A stretch of DNA of 5,250 nucleotides from an uncultured Bacillota bacterium (GTDB lineage Bacteria; Bacillota; Clostridia; Christensenellales; UBA1242), in assembly GCA_947088415.1 (NCBI GenBank), contig CAMUGK010000063.1:1-5250 (forward strand). The letters run 5' to 3'. The notes under the pieces were generated by a model that did no database searches, was not told where the DNA came from, and worked only from the letters and a program-made list of their open reading frames with translations. Both the position numbers and the translations under genes were made by a program. The number at the start of each line of letters is the position of its first letter. The first letter of the stretch is position 1. This document shows, piece after piece, positions 1 through 5,250 of this stretch.

Positions 1-527
1 ATTATTTCACTAGTTTTGTTATAGAATTCAAGCGCTGGCAAAAAGAGCATGACTGACGCTCTCATGCCTGTGCCAAGATTGGCTGGTGATGCCGTGATGA
101 AACCTAAATTTTCATCAAAGGCAACATTAAGATTTTTAATTATTTCATTGTCAATTTTATTTATCTTTCGATATGCTTTTAAAAGGTTAAATCCGCGTTC
201 AATGCACTGCTCTCTGATATGGTCTTCTTCATTTATCATGACAATAATACTTTCATCTTCACTGATTGCAACACCAGAAATATCTTTATTGGCAATAAGT
301 TCTTTTGAAATTAAATGTTGTTCAAAAAGAGCATTGCATTCATTAAGCGAAAGATTTTTTAACGATAAAAAGTTAAACAAATCAAATTTTTCCAAAACTT
401 TACGCACTTGGTTTGTTATAAATAAAGCGTCTTCATCGCTGTTTTGTTTTGTATAAAATTTATAGTCCCCAACATTTCTTGCAAGACGTATTCGAGAAGA
501 AATGGCGATATTGTCATAAATTTCCAT
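1..527 (-). CDS. mcsB: McsB protein arginine kinase, N-terminal 175 residues (partial, runs off left edge)
   Basis: McsB phosphorylates arginine residues of proteins, using a phosphagen-kinase (creatine/arginine kinase-like) catalytic domain. In Firmicutes the mark targets damaged proteins to the ClpC-ClpP protease and can inactivate CtsR. Seen here: SSRIRLARN at residues 10-18 (ATP-phosphate-binding arginines), the NEED motif at 99-102 within VMINEEDHIREQ, and the active-site loop ITASPANLGTGMRAS at 144-158. These align without gaps to known McsB proteins. Residue 147 of the loop is Ser (codon TCA) where the family normally has Cys. The N-terminus starts only nine residues before SSRIR, roughly 15-20 shorter than B. 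subtilis McsB. The start is set by AAAGGAG at 534-540, six bases from the ATG and lying inside mcsA; the two genes overlap by 14 bases (514-527), implying translational coupling. About half of the usual ~350 residues is present; the rest, including the C-terminal arginine-binding part, lies outside the window. Family identity is very secure; whether the enzyme is active is not. Confidence 0.95.
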   Translation of the reverse strand, partial: MEIYDNIAISSRIRLARNVGDYKFYTKQNSDEDALFITNQVRKVLEKFDLFNFLSLKNLSLNECNALFEQHLISKELIANKDISGVAISEDESIIVMINEEDHIREQCIERGFNLLKAYRKINKIDNEIIKNLNVAFDENLGFITASPANLGTGMRASVMLFLPALEFYNKTSEI

Positions 528-687
528 TCTTATCTCCTTTTCTTTTGCCCTTGTGTTTTTTGCCAGCATAAAGAACGGCAAGTTGGTTTTTTAGTTCGTC
601 GATTTCTTGATAACAATTTTGACAACCTACAAAACCAGTTTGCATGATTTCTTTATATGAAGTTCCACACTTTGAACATTGATTCAT
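514..687 (-). CDS. mcsA: Minimal McsA-like single zinc-finger protein (57 aa), putative McsB activator
   Basis: McsA is the small zinc-finger partner that activates McsB. This product has four cysteines, C4, C7, C22 and C25 (CSKCG then GCQNCYQE), in the spacing of the second zinc finger of classical McsA, with similar flanking residues (QTGFVGC, then CYQEIDEL). Classical McsA is about 170-185 residues: an N-terminal zinc finger, this finger, and a C-terminal UVR coiled-coil domain. Here the first finger and the UVR domain are absent, and the protein ends in a short helix-like segment and a basic tail (GKKHKGKRKGDKNGNL). The start at 687 is preferred over the in-frame ATG at 732: AGGAG at 693-697 lies five bases upstream of it, and the extra 15 residues are unlike McsA. 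The stop is TGA, inside the start region of mcsB, so the two are coupled. It could be a truncated relict, but intact start signal, stop and overlap argue for a working gene. The McsA assignment rests on the finger sequence plus the mcsB neighbour. Confidence 0.85.
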   Translation of the reverse strand: MNQCSKCGTSYKEIMQTGFVGCQNCYQEIDELKNQLAVLYAGKKHKGKRKGDKNGNL

Positions 688-692
688 CTTTG

Positions 693-697
693 CTCCT
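693..697 (-). promoter_or_regulatory. Ribosome binding site of mcsA
   Basis: The minus strand reads AGGAG here, five bases before the ATG whose first base is at 687. It decides the start: the longer in-frame ATG at 732 has no comparable site, and choosing it would place the candidate mcsAB promoter inside the coding region. Confidence 0.8.
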
Positions 698-703
698 AAA
701 ACT

Positions 704-732
704 ATTTTATGGACTGAAAGATTTCTTTTCAA
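704..732 (-). promoter_or_regulatory. Candidate sigma-A promoter of mcsA-mcsB
   Basis: On the minus strand TTGAAA (727-732, -35) is followed after exactly 17 bases by TAAAAT (704-709, -10), each five of six matches to the vegetative consensus. The start of transcription would fall near 697, giving a leader of only about ten bases with the ribosome binding site at its very 5' end. That tight fit is a reason for caution. A weaker alternative promoter lies further upstream at 826-854. Confidence 0.45.
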
Positions 733-739
733 GAAATCT
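719..739. repeat. Perfect 9-bp inverted repeat over the mcsAB -35 box, possible operator
   Basis: Arms AGATTTCTT (719-727) and AAGAAATCT (731-739) are exact reverse complements separated by three bases. The palindrome covers the candidate -35 hexamer of the mcsAB promoter, a typical repressor-site position. It resembles neither the CtsR heptad direct repeat nor the CIRCE element. As RNA it could also fold into an AT-rich hairpin, but no T-run follows that would make it a convincing terminator. Confidence 0.5.
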
Positions 740-743
740 GTAA

Positions 744-818
744 GGACACTTTATCGGAAGAGGACTGGGTAGAGAAACCGCGAAGATAGCGAGTTAGATT
801 TGCTTGCAAATCGTGTCC
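744..818. repeat. GC-richer intergenic element bounded by GGACAC/GTGTCC, with internal palindrome
   Basis: This non-coding stretch between tex and mcsA is bounded by GGACAC (744-749) and its reverse complement GTGTCC (813-818). Just inside the right end is a perfect palindrome, GATTTGC-TT-GCAAATC (797-812). The block 741-820 is about 48% G+C by hand count, visibly higher than the flanking AT-rich DNA. No open reading frame with a start signal is seen. It could be a dispersed intergenic repeat, a structured leader RNA for mcsAB (if transcription starts near 820), or neither; no known RNA family was recognised. Confidence 0.4.
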
Positions 819-825
819 GCGTAAC

Positions 826-854
826 AAAATAGATTTTGATTTGTGACAATTCAA
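826..854 (-). promoter_or_regulatory. Weak alternative promoter upstream of mcsAB
   Basis: On the minus strand TTGAAT (849-854) is followed after 17 bases by TATTTT (826-831). The -10 is poor (four of six). If used, it would give a leader of about 130 bases containing the bounded element at 744-818 and the palindrome at 719-739. It overlaps the palindrome behind tex, so it may be fortuitous. Confidence 0.2.
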
Positions 855-857
855 AAT
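833..857 (-). terminator. Imperfect palindrome just after tex stop, possible weak terminator
   Basis: Outer arms ATTTTGA (833-839) and TCAAAAT (851-857) plus inner TTG/CAA make a 25-base near-palindrome with one symmetric mismatch and a three-base centre, six bases beyond the tex stop codon. The stem is AT-rich and is followed on the minus strand only by CTATTTTG, so intrinsic termination would be weak. Its position fits the end of the tex transcript. Confidence 0.3.
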
Positions 858-862
858 TTATT

Positions 863-3025
863 TTACTGAGCGGTGTCTGTACCAACGCCTTTCATTGTAA
901 GTGCAATTCGTTTTTTATTCATGTCAACTGAAAGAATTTTAACATCTACTTTTTGACCTACCTTTAAAACTTCGCTTGGATGACGAATAAAAGCATCTGA
1001 AATTTGTGAAATATGAACAAGTCCGTCTTGATGAACGCCAATATCTATAAATGCACCAAAGTCAATAACATTTCTAACAGTGCCAGAAACCACCATGCCT
1101 TCTTTAAGGTCTTCCATTGAAAGAATATCACTGCGAAGAGTTGGTTTTGGCATGCTTTCACGAATATCTCGACCGGGTTTAAGAAGTTCCTTTTGAATGT
1201 CTTGAAGTGTTGGAAGCCCCATATCACACTCTTTTGCAACCTTTTCTTCGCCTTTAAGTTGAATTAAATTTGGCAAATCTGAAAGTGACCCATTTTTAAC
1301 ATCTTCTTGCGTTTTGCCAAAAAGTTTGAGAAGTTTTTTAACGCCTTCATAGCTTTCTGGGTGAACTGCTGTATTATCTAAAATCTCATCTCCGCCAACA
1401 ACACGCAAGAAACCTGCACATTGTTCGTAGGCTTTTGGACCAAGTTTAGAAACTTCCAAAAGTTCTTTTCTATTCTTTATTCCTTTTACTTTTGCCCTAT
1501 AGTCAACAATATTTTTAGCGATTGACATGTTAAGTCCAGAAACATAACTTAATAGGCTTGGAGAAGCTGTATTGATGTCAACGCCGACGCTATTAACACA
1601 ATCTTCAACCACGCCTTCCAAAACCTCGGTTAAACGATTTTGAGGCATATCATGTTGATATTGCCCAACACCAATCGATTTAACGTCAATTTTAATAAGT
1701 TCGGCCAATGGGTCTTGAAGTCGTCTTGCTATTGACACTGCACTACGAAGTGAAACGTCAAAATCTGGAAATTCTTGAGCGCCAAGTTTTGAAGCCGAAT
1801 AAACCGATGCCCCCGCTTCTGAAACTACCGCATAACTAACTTTGTGAGCACAATGTTTGATAAGTTCTGCGACAAAAATTTCGCTTTCTTTAGATGCTGT
1901 TCCATTACCTATTGAAATTATGTCAACTTTATATTTATCTATCAAAGATTTAAGTTTTTCGATTGCTTCTTCTGTTTTAGATTGTGGTGGTGTTGGATAG
2001 ACAACTGTAGTCGCCAAAACATTGCCATTACAATCAATAACTGCAATTTTACAACCTGTTCTATAGGCTGGGTCAAAGCCCATGATTACATTATTTTTAA
2101 GTGGTGCTTCCATAAGAAGAGGCTCTAAATTAACCTTAAACATTTTAATTGCCTGTTCATTGGCAGTGTCTGTCAAGTTATTTCGACATTCTCTCTCTAA
2201 TGATGGGAACAAAAGTCTATCAAAGCTGTCATCAATCACTTCGGTCATGATTTGATTTGTGTTTTCATTATCTTTTTTGAAATATGAATTGATAACACCA
2301 ATAATAAGTTCTCTATTAATTTCAACGTTAACTTTAAGGCATTTTTCTTTTTCGCCACGATTGATTGCAAGTATTCTATGAGATGGAAGTTTGCTTACTT
2401 CTTGTTTAAAATTGTCATAAGTTTCATAAGTTAAATTGCCTTCTGCTTCTCTATCTAATGCACAAGTTACAAAACCTTTTTTGACAAGAAGTTCACGAAG
2501 TTCCTTTCTTAATTCTGCATTATCTGAAATTCTTTCTGCAACAATATCTTTTGCACCAGCAATCGCTTCTTCAACGCTTGGGACTTCTTCGGTTATATAT
2601 TTTTTAGCTTCATCTTCAATCACAAATGCCTTGCTTTGTGCTTGCAAAATGTCAGCAAGTGGCTCTAACCCTTTTGCAATAGCAACTGACGCCCTTGTTT
2701 TACGTTTTGGTTTGTATGGGCGATAAATATCTTCAACTTCAGTCATGGTATTAGCATTTTCAAGTGCTACTCGAAGTTCTTCCGTCCATTTGCCTTGTTC
2801 TGTTATAGTTTTCTCAACCTTAGCCTTTTCTTCATTAAGATTGCGAAGATATTTAAGCCTATCTGCAAAAGCACGAAGTGTTTGGTCATCGCAAGTGCCA
2901 TGCATTTCCTTTCTATAACGTGCAATAAAAGGTATTGTATTACCTTCATCAATCAAGTTTATAATATTTTGTGAATACTCAGTTTTTAATCCAAATTCAC
3001 TTGCAAGTTTTTGTATAATGTCCAT
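863..3025 (-). CDS. tex: Tex: S1-domain RNA-binding transcription accessory protein
   Basis: Tex is a cytoplasmic nucleic-acid-binding protein linked to transcription; its exact role is incompletely defined. All family domains are present in order: the N-terminal helical region with IPFIARYRKE (31-40) and EDIYRPYKPKRKTRA (98-112); a YqgF-like RNase H fold opening with GFDPAYRTGCKIAVID (316-331) and containing GNGTASKESE (373-382) and VSEAGASVYSASKLGA (401-416); the helix-hairpin-helix segment around GVDINTASPSLLSYVSG (481-497) and SKLGPKAYEQCAGFLRV (526-542); and a C-terminal S1 domain, about 640-712, with DFGAFIDIGVHQDGLVHIS (655-673). At 720 residues it matches Gram-positive Tex (B. subtilis YdcI is about the same length) and is intact. 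AAGGAG at 3035-3040, nine bases upstream, supports the ATG at 3025. That ATG overlaps the upstream gene's TAA as TAATG, so the two are translationally coupled. Confidence 0.97.
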   Translation of the reverse strand: MDIIQKLASEFGLKTEYSQNIINLIDEGNTIPFIARYRKEMHGTCDDQTLRAFADRLKYLRNLNEEKAKVEKTITEQGKWTEELRVALENANTMTEVEDIYRPYKPKRKTRASVAIAKGLEPLADILQAQSKAFVIEDEAKKYITEEVPSVEEAIAGAKDIVAERISDNAELRKELRELLVKKGFVTCALDREAEGNLTYETYDNFKQEVSKLPSHRILAINRGEKEKCLKVNVEINRELIIGVINSYFKKDNENTNQIMTEVIDDSFDRLLFPSLERECRNNLTDTANEQAIKMFKVNLEPLLMEAPLKNNVIMGFDPAYRTGCKIAVIDCNGNVLATTVVYPTPPQSKTEEAIEKLKSLIDKYKVDIISIGNGTASKESEIFVAELIKHCAHKVSYAVVSEAGASVYSASKLGAQEFPDFDVSLRSAVSIARRLQDPLAELIKIDVKSIGVGQYQHDMPQNRLTEVLEGVVEDCVNSVGVDINTASPSLLSYVSGLNMSIAKNIVDYRAKVKGIKNRKELLEVSKLGPKAYEQCAGFLRVVGGDEILDNTAVHPESYEGVKKLLKLFGKTQEDVKNGSLSDLPNLIQLKGEEKVAKECDMGLPTLQDIQKELLKPGRDIRESMPKPTLRSDILSMEDLKEGMVVSGTVRNVIDFGAFIDIGVHQDGLVHISQISDAFIRHPSEVLKVGQKVDVKILSVDMNKKRIALTMKGVGTDTAQ

Positions 3026-3951
3026 TATTTTATTCTCCTTAAAATTTTTTCTATCTTTTGTTTTTGATTTTCAAGTTCAGGCGACTCCAAAAAATTATTT
3101 TGTATTTCACTTGAAATCATTTCATAGATTTGAACTCTTTCAATTGGTTTAGGGTCATACATAAGATTTGCTGTATTCCCCAGTGCAATCTTGCCTTCAA
3201 GGTTCATATCTATTGGAATATAACTATCACTGCCTAAACTTACTGTAAGTCCTTGACCCAATAACATCTGCAGGTTTACAGCACCCTTACCCAGCATCAT
3301 ATCTGAAAGCGGAGTAAGAATAATATAAGCATGATTAAAATATAAAACTTCGGCGTCGTCTTTATCTAAAAAGTTGCAACCAACACAATAACACTTTCTA
3401 TCTAAAAAGCCAAAATCTTCTAAAACTTTGGCTGGCGACTTTCCATAAAGTTTATCTAAACTTCCCGCTTCATCAAGCGTCCTTAAAAAGTTTAAATAAA
3501 TTGGCAGTTTTTCTTTGCCAGTAAAGTCGCTTAATTTGCATAAATCTTCTTCTGAAAAATCCAAAATATTGTCAATATAAATTCCAATTTTAATTTTATC
3601 TTGCTTTTGCATTAAATCATCAACTTGGCTTTTAAATAAATTAAAATCTTGAATACTCTTTCCATAAATCAGCACACTTCCTGTCAAGTCAAATTCTAAC
3701 ATAGTTTGAACAGCTGAGTTAACTTCGTGAGTGATAAGCGTAAGTTCACTAACCTTGCTTTCAAGATTTTTTAAAACCATATAGCGATTTATTTCTTTAA
3801 TTTCTTCATTTGTTAATAAATCACTTAGATTGTCACTAATTTCCAACGCTTTCTCAAAAGGCAGAAACTCAAAACACACACTTTTTAAAGCATTACAAAA
3901 AGAATTTATATAAAAATCTGTTTGCTTATTTTTAGCCATGCTTTTTTGCAT
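3025..3951 (-). CDS. Degenerate amidohydrolase-like protein (308 aa), probable pseudoenzyme, coupled to tex
   Basis: The C-terminal half resembles the amidohydrolase/deaminase family (SsnA, MtaD, chlorohydrolase-like). LYGKSPAKVLEDFGFLDRK (168-186) matches the family stretch G-rP-v-L-G-l; VGCNFLDKDDAEVL (190-203) matches the aHcv-l-edi-ll strand; LTPLSDMMLGKGAVNLQMLL (212-231) matches hcP-SN-lG-G-apv-ll; and LTVSLGSDSY (235-244) matches v-LGTD. The LG-S-D aspartate (D242) is kept, but the usual metal ligands appear lost: Asn154 replaces the His of the HxxE motif with Arg157 at the Glu, and Gly191 replaces the following His. No HxH motif is visible; only an isolated His75 in LITHEV. It is also short (308 versus about 420-450 residues) and lacks the N-terminal beta-sandwich part. 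So it is probably not a metal-dependent hydrolase; function unknown. The ATG at 3951 is chosen for AAGGAG at 3956-3961, four bases away; Met5 would be 16 bases from it. The stop overlaps the tex start, so the product is co-made with Tex. Confidence 0.75.
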   Translation of the reverse strand: MQKSMAKNKQTDFYINSFCNALKSVCFEFLPFEKALEISDNLSDLLTNEEIKEINRYMVLKNLESKVSELTLITHEVNSAVQTMLEFDLTGSVLIYGKSIQDFNLFKSQVDDLMQKQDKIKIGIYIDNILDFSEEDLCKLSDFTGKEKLPIYLNFLRTLDEAGSLDKLYGKSPAKVLEDFGFLDRKCYCVGCNFLDKDDAEVLYFNHAYIILTPLSDMMLGKGAVNLQMLLGQGLTVSLGSDSYIPIDMNLEGKIALGNTANLMYDPKPIERVQIYEMISSEIQNNFLESPELENQKQKIEKILRRIK

Positions 3952-4003
3952 AAAACTCCTTCTTTCTGCCTAAATTATACTATAAAAGGGGGCAAAAAGG
4001 CAA
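3952..4003 (+). promoter_or_regulatory. Divergent 52-base region upstream of dinB, with dinB ribosome binding site
   Basis: This gap must hold the control signals for both divergent genes. It contains the 11-base palindrome TTATA-C-TATAA (3975-3985), which gives -10-like hexamers on both strands (TATAAT minus; TATACT at 3976-3981 plus), flanked by TGCC (3967-3970) and GGCA (3991-3994). No good plus-strand -35 is seen at 16-18 bases. AAGGGGG (3986-3992) is the likely dinB ribosome binding site, 11 bases from the ATG, rather far. No LexA-type GAAC-N4-GTTC box is present, so SOS control is not supported. Confidence 0.45.
3974..4003 (-). promoter_or_regulatory. Promoter of the amidohydrolase-like gene and tex operon
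   Basis: The minus strand has a perfect -10, TATAAT (3974-3979), with TTGCCT (3998-4003, four of six) 18 bases upstream. Transcription would begin near 3967, about 16 bases before the ATG at 3951 and just upstream of its ribosome binding site. The -35 box ends directly against the dinB start codon at 4004. Confidence 0.6.
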
Positions 4004-5197
4004 ATGAAAGAGCGAGATATTTTGCATAGTGATGTAAATAATTTTTTTGCTTCTGTCGAATGTGCCACCCGTCCCGAACTTATTGGCAAACCTGTCGCAG
4101 TAACTGGCAACCCCAAAAAGCGAACTGGAATTATTCTCGCTAAAAACGAAATTGCAAAAAAACAAGGTGTTAAAACAGGACAAACAATCTGGGAAGCGCA
4201 ACAATGTTGCCCACTTCTTGTTTGCCTGCCACCACATTATGACCTTTACGAAGAAATTTCAAAAAAACTTCATGCAATTTATTTAGATTACACTGACAAG
4301 GTTGAACCATTAGGACTCGATGAATGTTGGCTAGACGTAACTGGATGTCAAAGATATTTAGGCAAAAACCCTAAACAGATTGCCGACGAAATTAGAGAAA
4401 GAGTTAAAAAAGAATTCGGTTTTACTGTTTCTGTTGGCGTTTCGTTTAATAAAATATTTGCTAAACTCGGCTCTGACATGAGAAAGCCAGACGCCACAAC
4501 ATTGATAGACCAATCTAATTTTAAAGACTTGACTTACAACCTGCCATTAACTGCAATTGTTGGAATTGGCGGACGATTAGAGAAAAAGTTTAACAAAATT
4601 AACATTAAAACTATTGGACAATTTGTTAAACTTGAAGATAATTTTTTAAAATCTTTTATGACAATAACTGGGGTTGAACTTAAAAAAGAACTTCTTGGAA
4701 TTGACGAAAACCAAGTGTTAAGTTATTATCATCTTCCACCACCAAAAAGTATTGGTAATGGTTCGACCGCCATAAGAGATTTAATAGCCCGAGACGAGAT
4801 TTCTAAACTTATATATTTTCTTTCTGAAAAGGTCGCTACCCGTCTTATCAATCAAGGATATGTCGCTCGCACAATAGGCATTTCTGTCAAGACTAATGAG
4901 TTAAAGCGTTACGGCAAAAGTCATGTGATAAGTCCGACCAACAAGGCAAAAGAAATAGCCGAAAATGCTTTAACTCTTTTAGATACTTTTTGGGATTATG
5001 ATTTCCCAGTCCGAGCGGTTCGCGTTCGCACTTCAAATCTTGAAAAAGAAAAAGCCGAACAACTTTCATTATTCGACCCACCGCGTAAAGACCCTAGCAA
5101 AGTGATTAATGCAATCAATAATAAATATGGGCATATAGCCCTTGCCAGCGACAAAACAGATTTTATCAATTCTTCCAAAAATCCACATGAAGATTAG
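4004..5197 (+). CDS. dinB: DinB, Y-family translesion DNA polymerase (Pol IV type, clostridial subtype)
   Basis: This is an error-prone DNA polymerase that copies past damaged template bases. The palm and fingers hold the catalytic acids: Asp10 in LHSDVNNFFASVE (7-19) and Asp106-Glu107 in GLDECWLDVTG (104-114). Phe15 sits at the steric-gate position that excludes ribonucleotides. The conserved thumb-side stretch SVGVSFNKIFAKLGSDMRKP (143-162) is followed by a helix-hairpin-helix around VGIGG (186-190), then the little-finger domain from KSIGNGST (248-255) to about 345. QLSLF (353-357) is a canonical beta-clamp-binding motif. The length of 397 is normal; about 40 residues after the clamp motif form a variable tail. 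HSDVNN in place of the common DMDAF, and GLDEC in place of SIDEA, mark a subgroup frequent in Clostridia rather than a lost active site. The start at 4004 puts the first beta-strand immediately after the Met, as expected, with no in-frame upstream alternative. It is divergent from the tex operon; no UmuD-like partner is adjacent. Confidence 0.96.
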   Translation: MKERDILHSDVNNFFASVECATRPELIGKPVAVTGNPKKRTGIILAKNEIAKKQGVKTGQTIWEAQQCCPLLVCLPPHYDLYEEISKKLHAIYLDYTDKVEPLGLDECWLDVTGCQRYLGKNPKQIADEIRERVKKEFGFTVSVGVSFNKIFAKLGSDMRKPDATTLIDQSNFKDLTYNLPLTAIVGIGGRLEKKFNKINIKTIGQFVKLEDNFLKSFMTITGVELKKELLGIDENQVLSYYHLPPPKSIGNGSTAIRDLIARDEISKLIYFLSEKVATRLINQGYVARTIGISVKTNELKRYGKSHVISPTNKAKEIAENALTLLDTFWDYDFPVRAVRVRTSNLEKEKAEQLSLFDPPRKDPSKVINAINNKYGHIALASDKTDFINSSKNPHED

Positions 5198-5204
5198 ATT
5201 TGAT

Positions 5205-5229
5205 TTACTTTTCTTTTAAAGAAAAGTAA
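5205..5229 (+). terminator. 12-bp perfect inverted repeat after dinB, possible bidirectional terminator
   Basis: Arms TTACTTTTCTTT (5205-5216) and AAAGAAAAGTAA (5218-5229) are exact reverse complements around position 5217, eight bases past the dinB stop. A second pair, TTTGATTT (5199-5206) and AAATCAAA (5237-5244), flanks it. On the plus strand the stem is followed by A-rich sequence, on the minus strand by TCAAATC, so neither direction has a classic GC stem plus T-run. The location suggests transcript-end processing, or a dispersed repeat. An incoming minus-strand gene beyond the window cannot be excluded. Confidence 0.4.
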
Positions 5230-5250
5230 CAAAAGAAAATCAAACAAAAG

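Noticed and set aside
49..456. Plus-strand open frame of 135 codons
   Set aside because: It is antisense to mcsB, whose minus-strand frame carries unmistakable family motifs; the plus frame has no ribosome binding site or recognisable domain.
514..516. TGA recoded as Trp (Mollicutes-type code)
   Set aside because: TGA ends mcsA at the expected mcsB overlap, reading through gives no McsA-like sequence, and Trp residues in the window, such as Trp109 of DinB, use TGG.
444..647. Plus-strand frame with several cysteines
   Set aside because: It lies opposite the mcsA/mcsB junction; its cysteines are unrelated to any known finger pattern and no start signal is present.
688..732. N-terminal extension of mcsA starting at the ATG at 732
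   Set aside because: The extra residues do not resemble McsA, no Shine-Dalgarno sequence precedes them, and AGGAG at 693-697 clearly serves the ATG at 687.
688..862. CtsR or CIRCE heat-shock operator upstream of mcsA
   Set aside because: No GGTCAAA-N3-GGTCAAA direct repeat and no TTAGCACTC-N9-GAGTGCTAA was found on either strand; the nearest TGTCACAAATCAAAA stretch does not keep the heptads in register.
2436..2726. Plus-strand frame of 96 codons inside tex
   Set aside because: Antisense shadow of the Tex N-terminal domain, with a low-complexity Ser/Ala-rich product.
4004..4039. Possible loss of DinB active site because HSDVNN differs from DMDAF
   Set aside because: The metal-binding Asp10, Asp106 and Glu107 are all present; the substitutions are typical of the clostridial subgroup.
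3980..4237. Minus-strand frame overlapping the dinB start
   Set aside because: Antisense to the DinB catalytic N-terminus; it would cover the divergent promoter, and no family is recognisable.

Overview
This window looks like chromosomal DNA from a low-GC Gram-positive bacterium, most likely an uncultured member of the Clostridia or a related Firmicutes lineage. The evidence is AT-rich coding sequence, strong AGGAG-type ribosome binding sites, an McsA/McsB pair (a Firmicutes system), a 720-residue Tex of the Gram-positive size, and a DinB of the clostridial subtype (HSDVNNFF and GLDECWLDVT motifs). TGA is used as a stop (mcsA) and TGG for Trp, so the standard bacterial code applies. No phage, insertion sequence, CRISPR, tRNA or rRNA was seen.

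Layout from left to right. Positions 1-527 (minus) hold the N-terminal half of mcsB, the protein arginine kinase, which runs off the left edge. It overlaps by 14 bases with a 57-residue mcsA-like gene (514-687, minus). Positions 688-862 are non-coding: they hold a candidate mcsAB promoter with a perfect palindrome over its -35 box, a GC-richer 75-base element bounded by inverted repeats, and a palindrome just behind the tex stop. Positions 863-3025 (minus) encode Tex, an S1-domain RNA-binding transcription accessory protein. Its ATG overlaps the stop of the upstream gene (3025-3951, minus), which encodes a short amidohydrolase-fold protein that appears to have lost its metal-binding histidines. 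A compact 52-base divergent promoter region separates this from dinB (4004-5197, plus), a Y-family translesion DNA polymerase with a C-terminal clamp-binding motif. The last 53 bases contain a strong inverted repeat.

Reading as units: the amidohydrolase-like gene and tex form one translationally coupled minus-strand operon. mcsA-mcsB forms a second unit on the same strand and probably continues to clpC or similar genes outside the window. dinB is a divergent single gene. No ctsR lies beside mcsA, unlike the classical ctsR-mcsA-mcsB-clpC operon.

Most notable are (1) a minimal McsA reduced to one zinc finger, (2) a paired McsB with Ser in place of the conserved active-site Cys, and (3) the apparent pseudo-amidohydrolase coupled to tex. 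No wholly new multi-gene system is evident; the unusual points are variations on known families.
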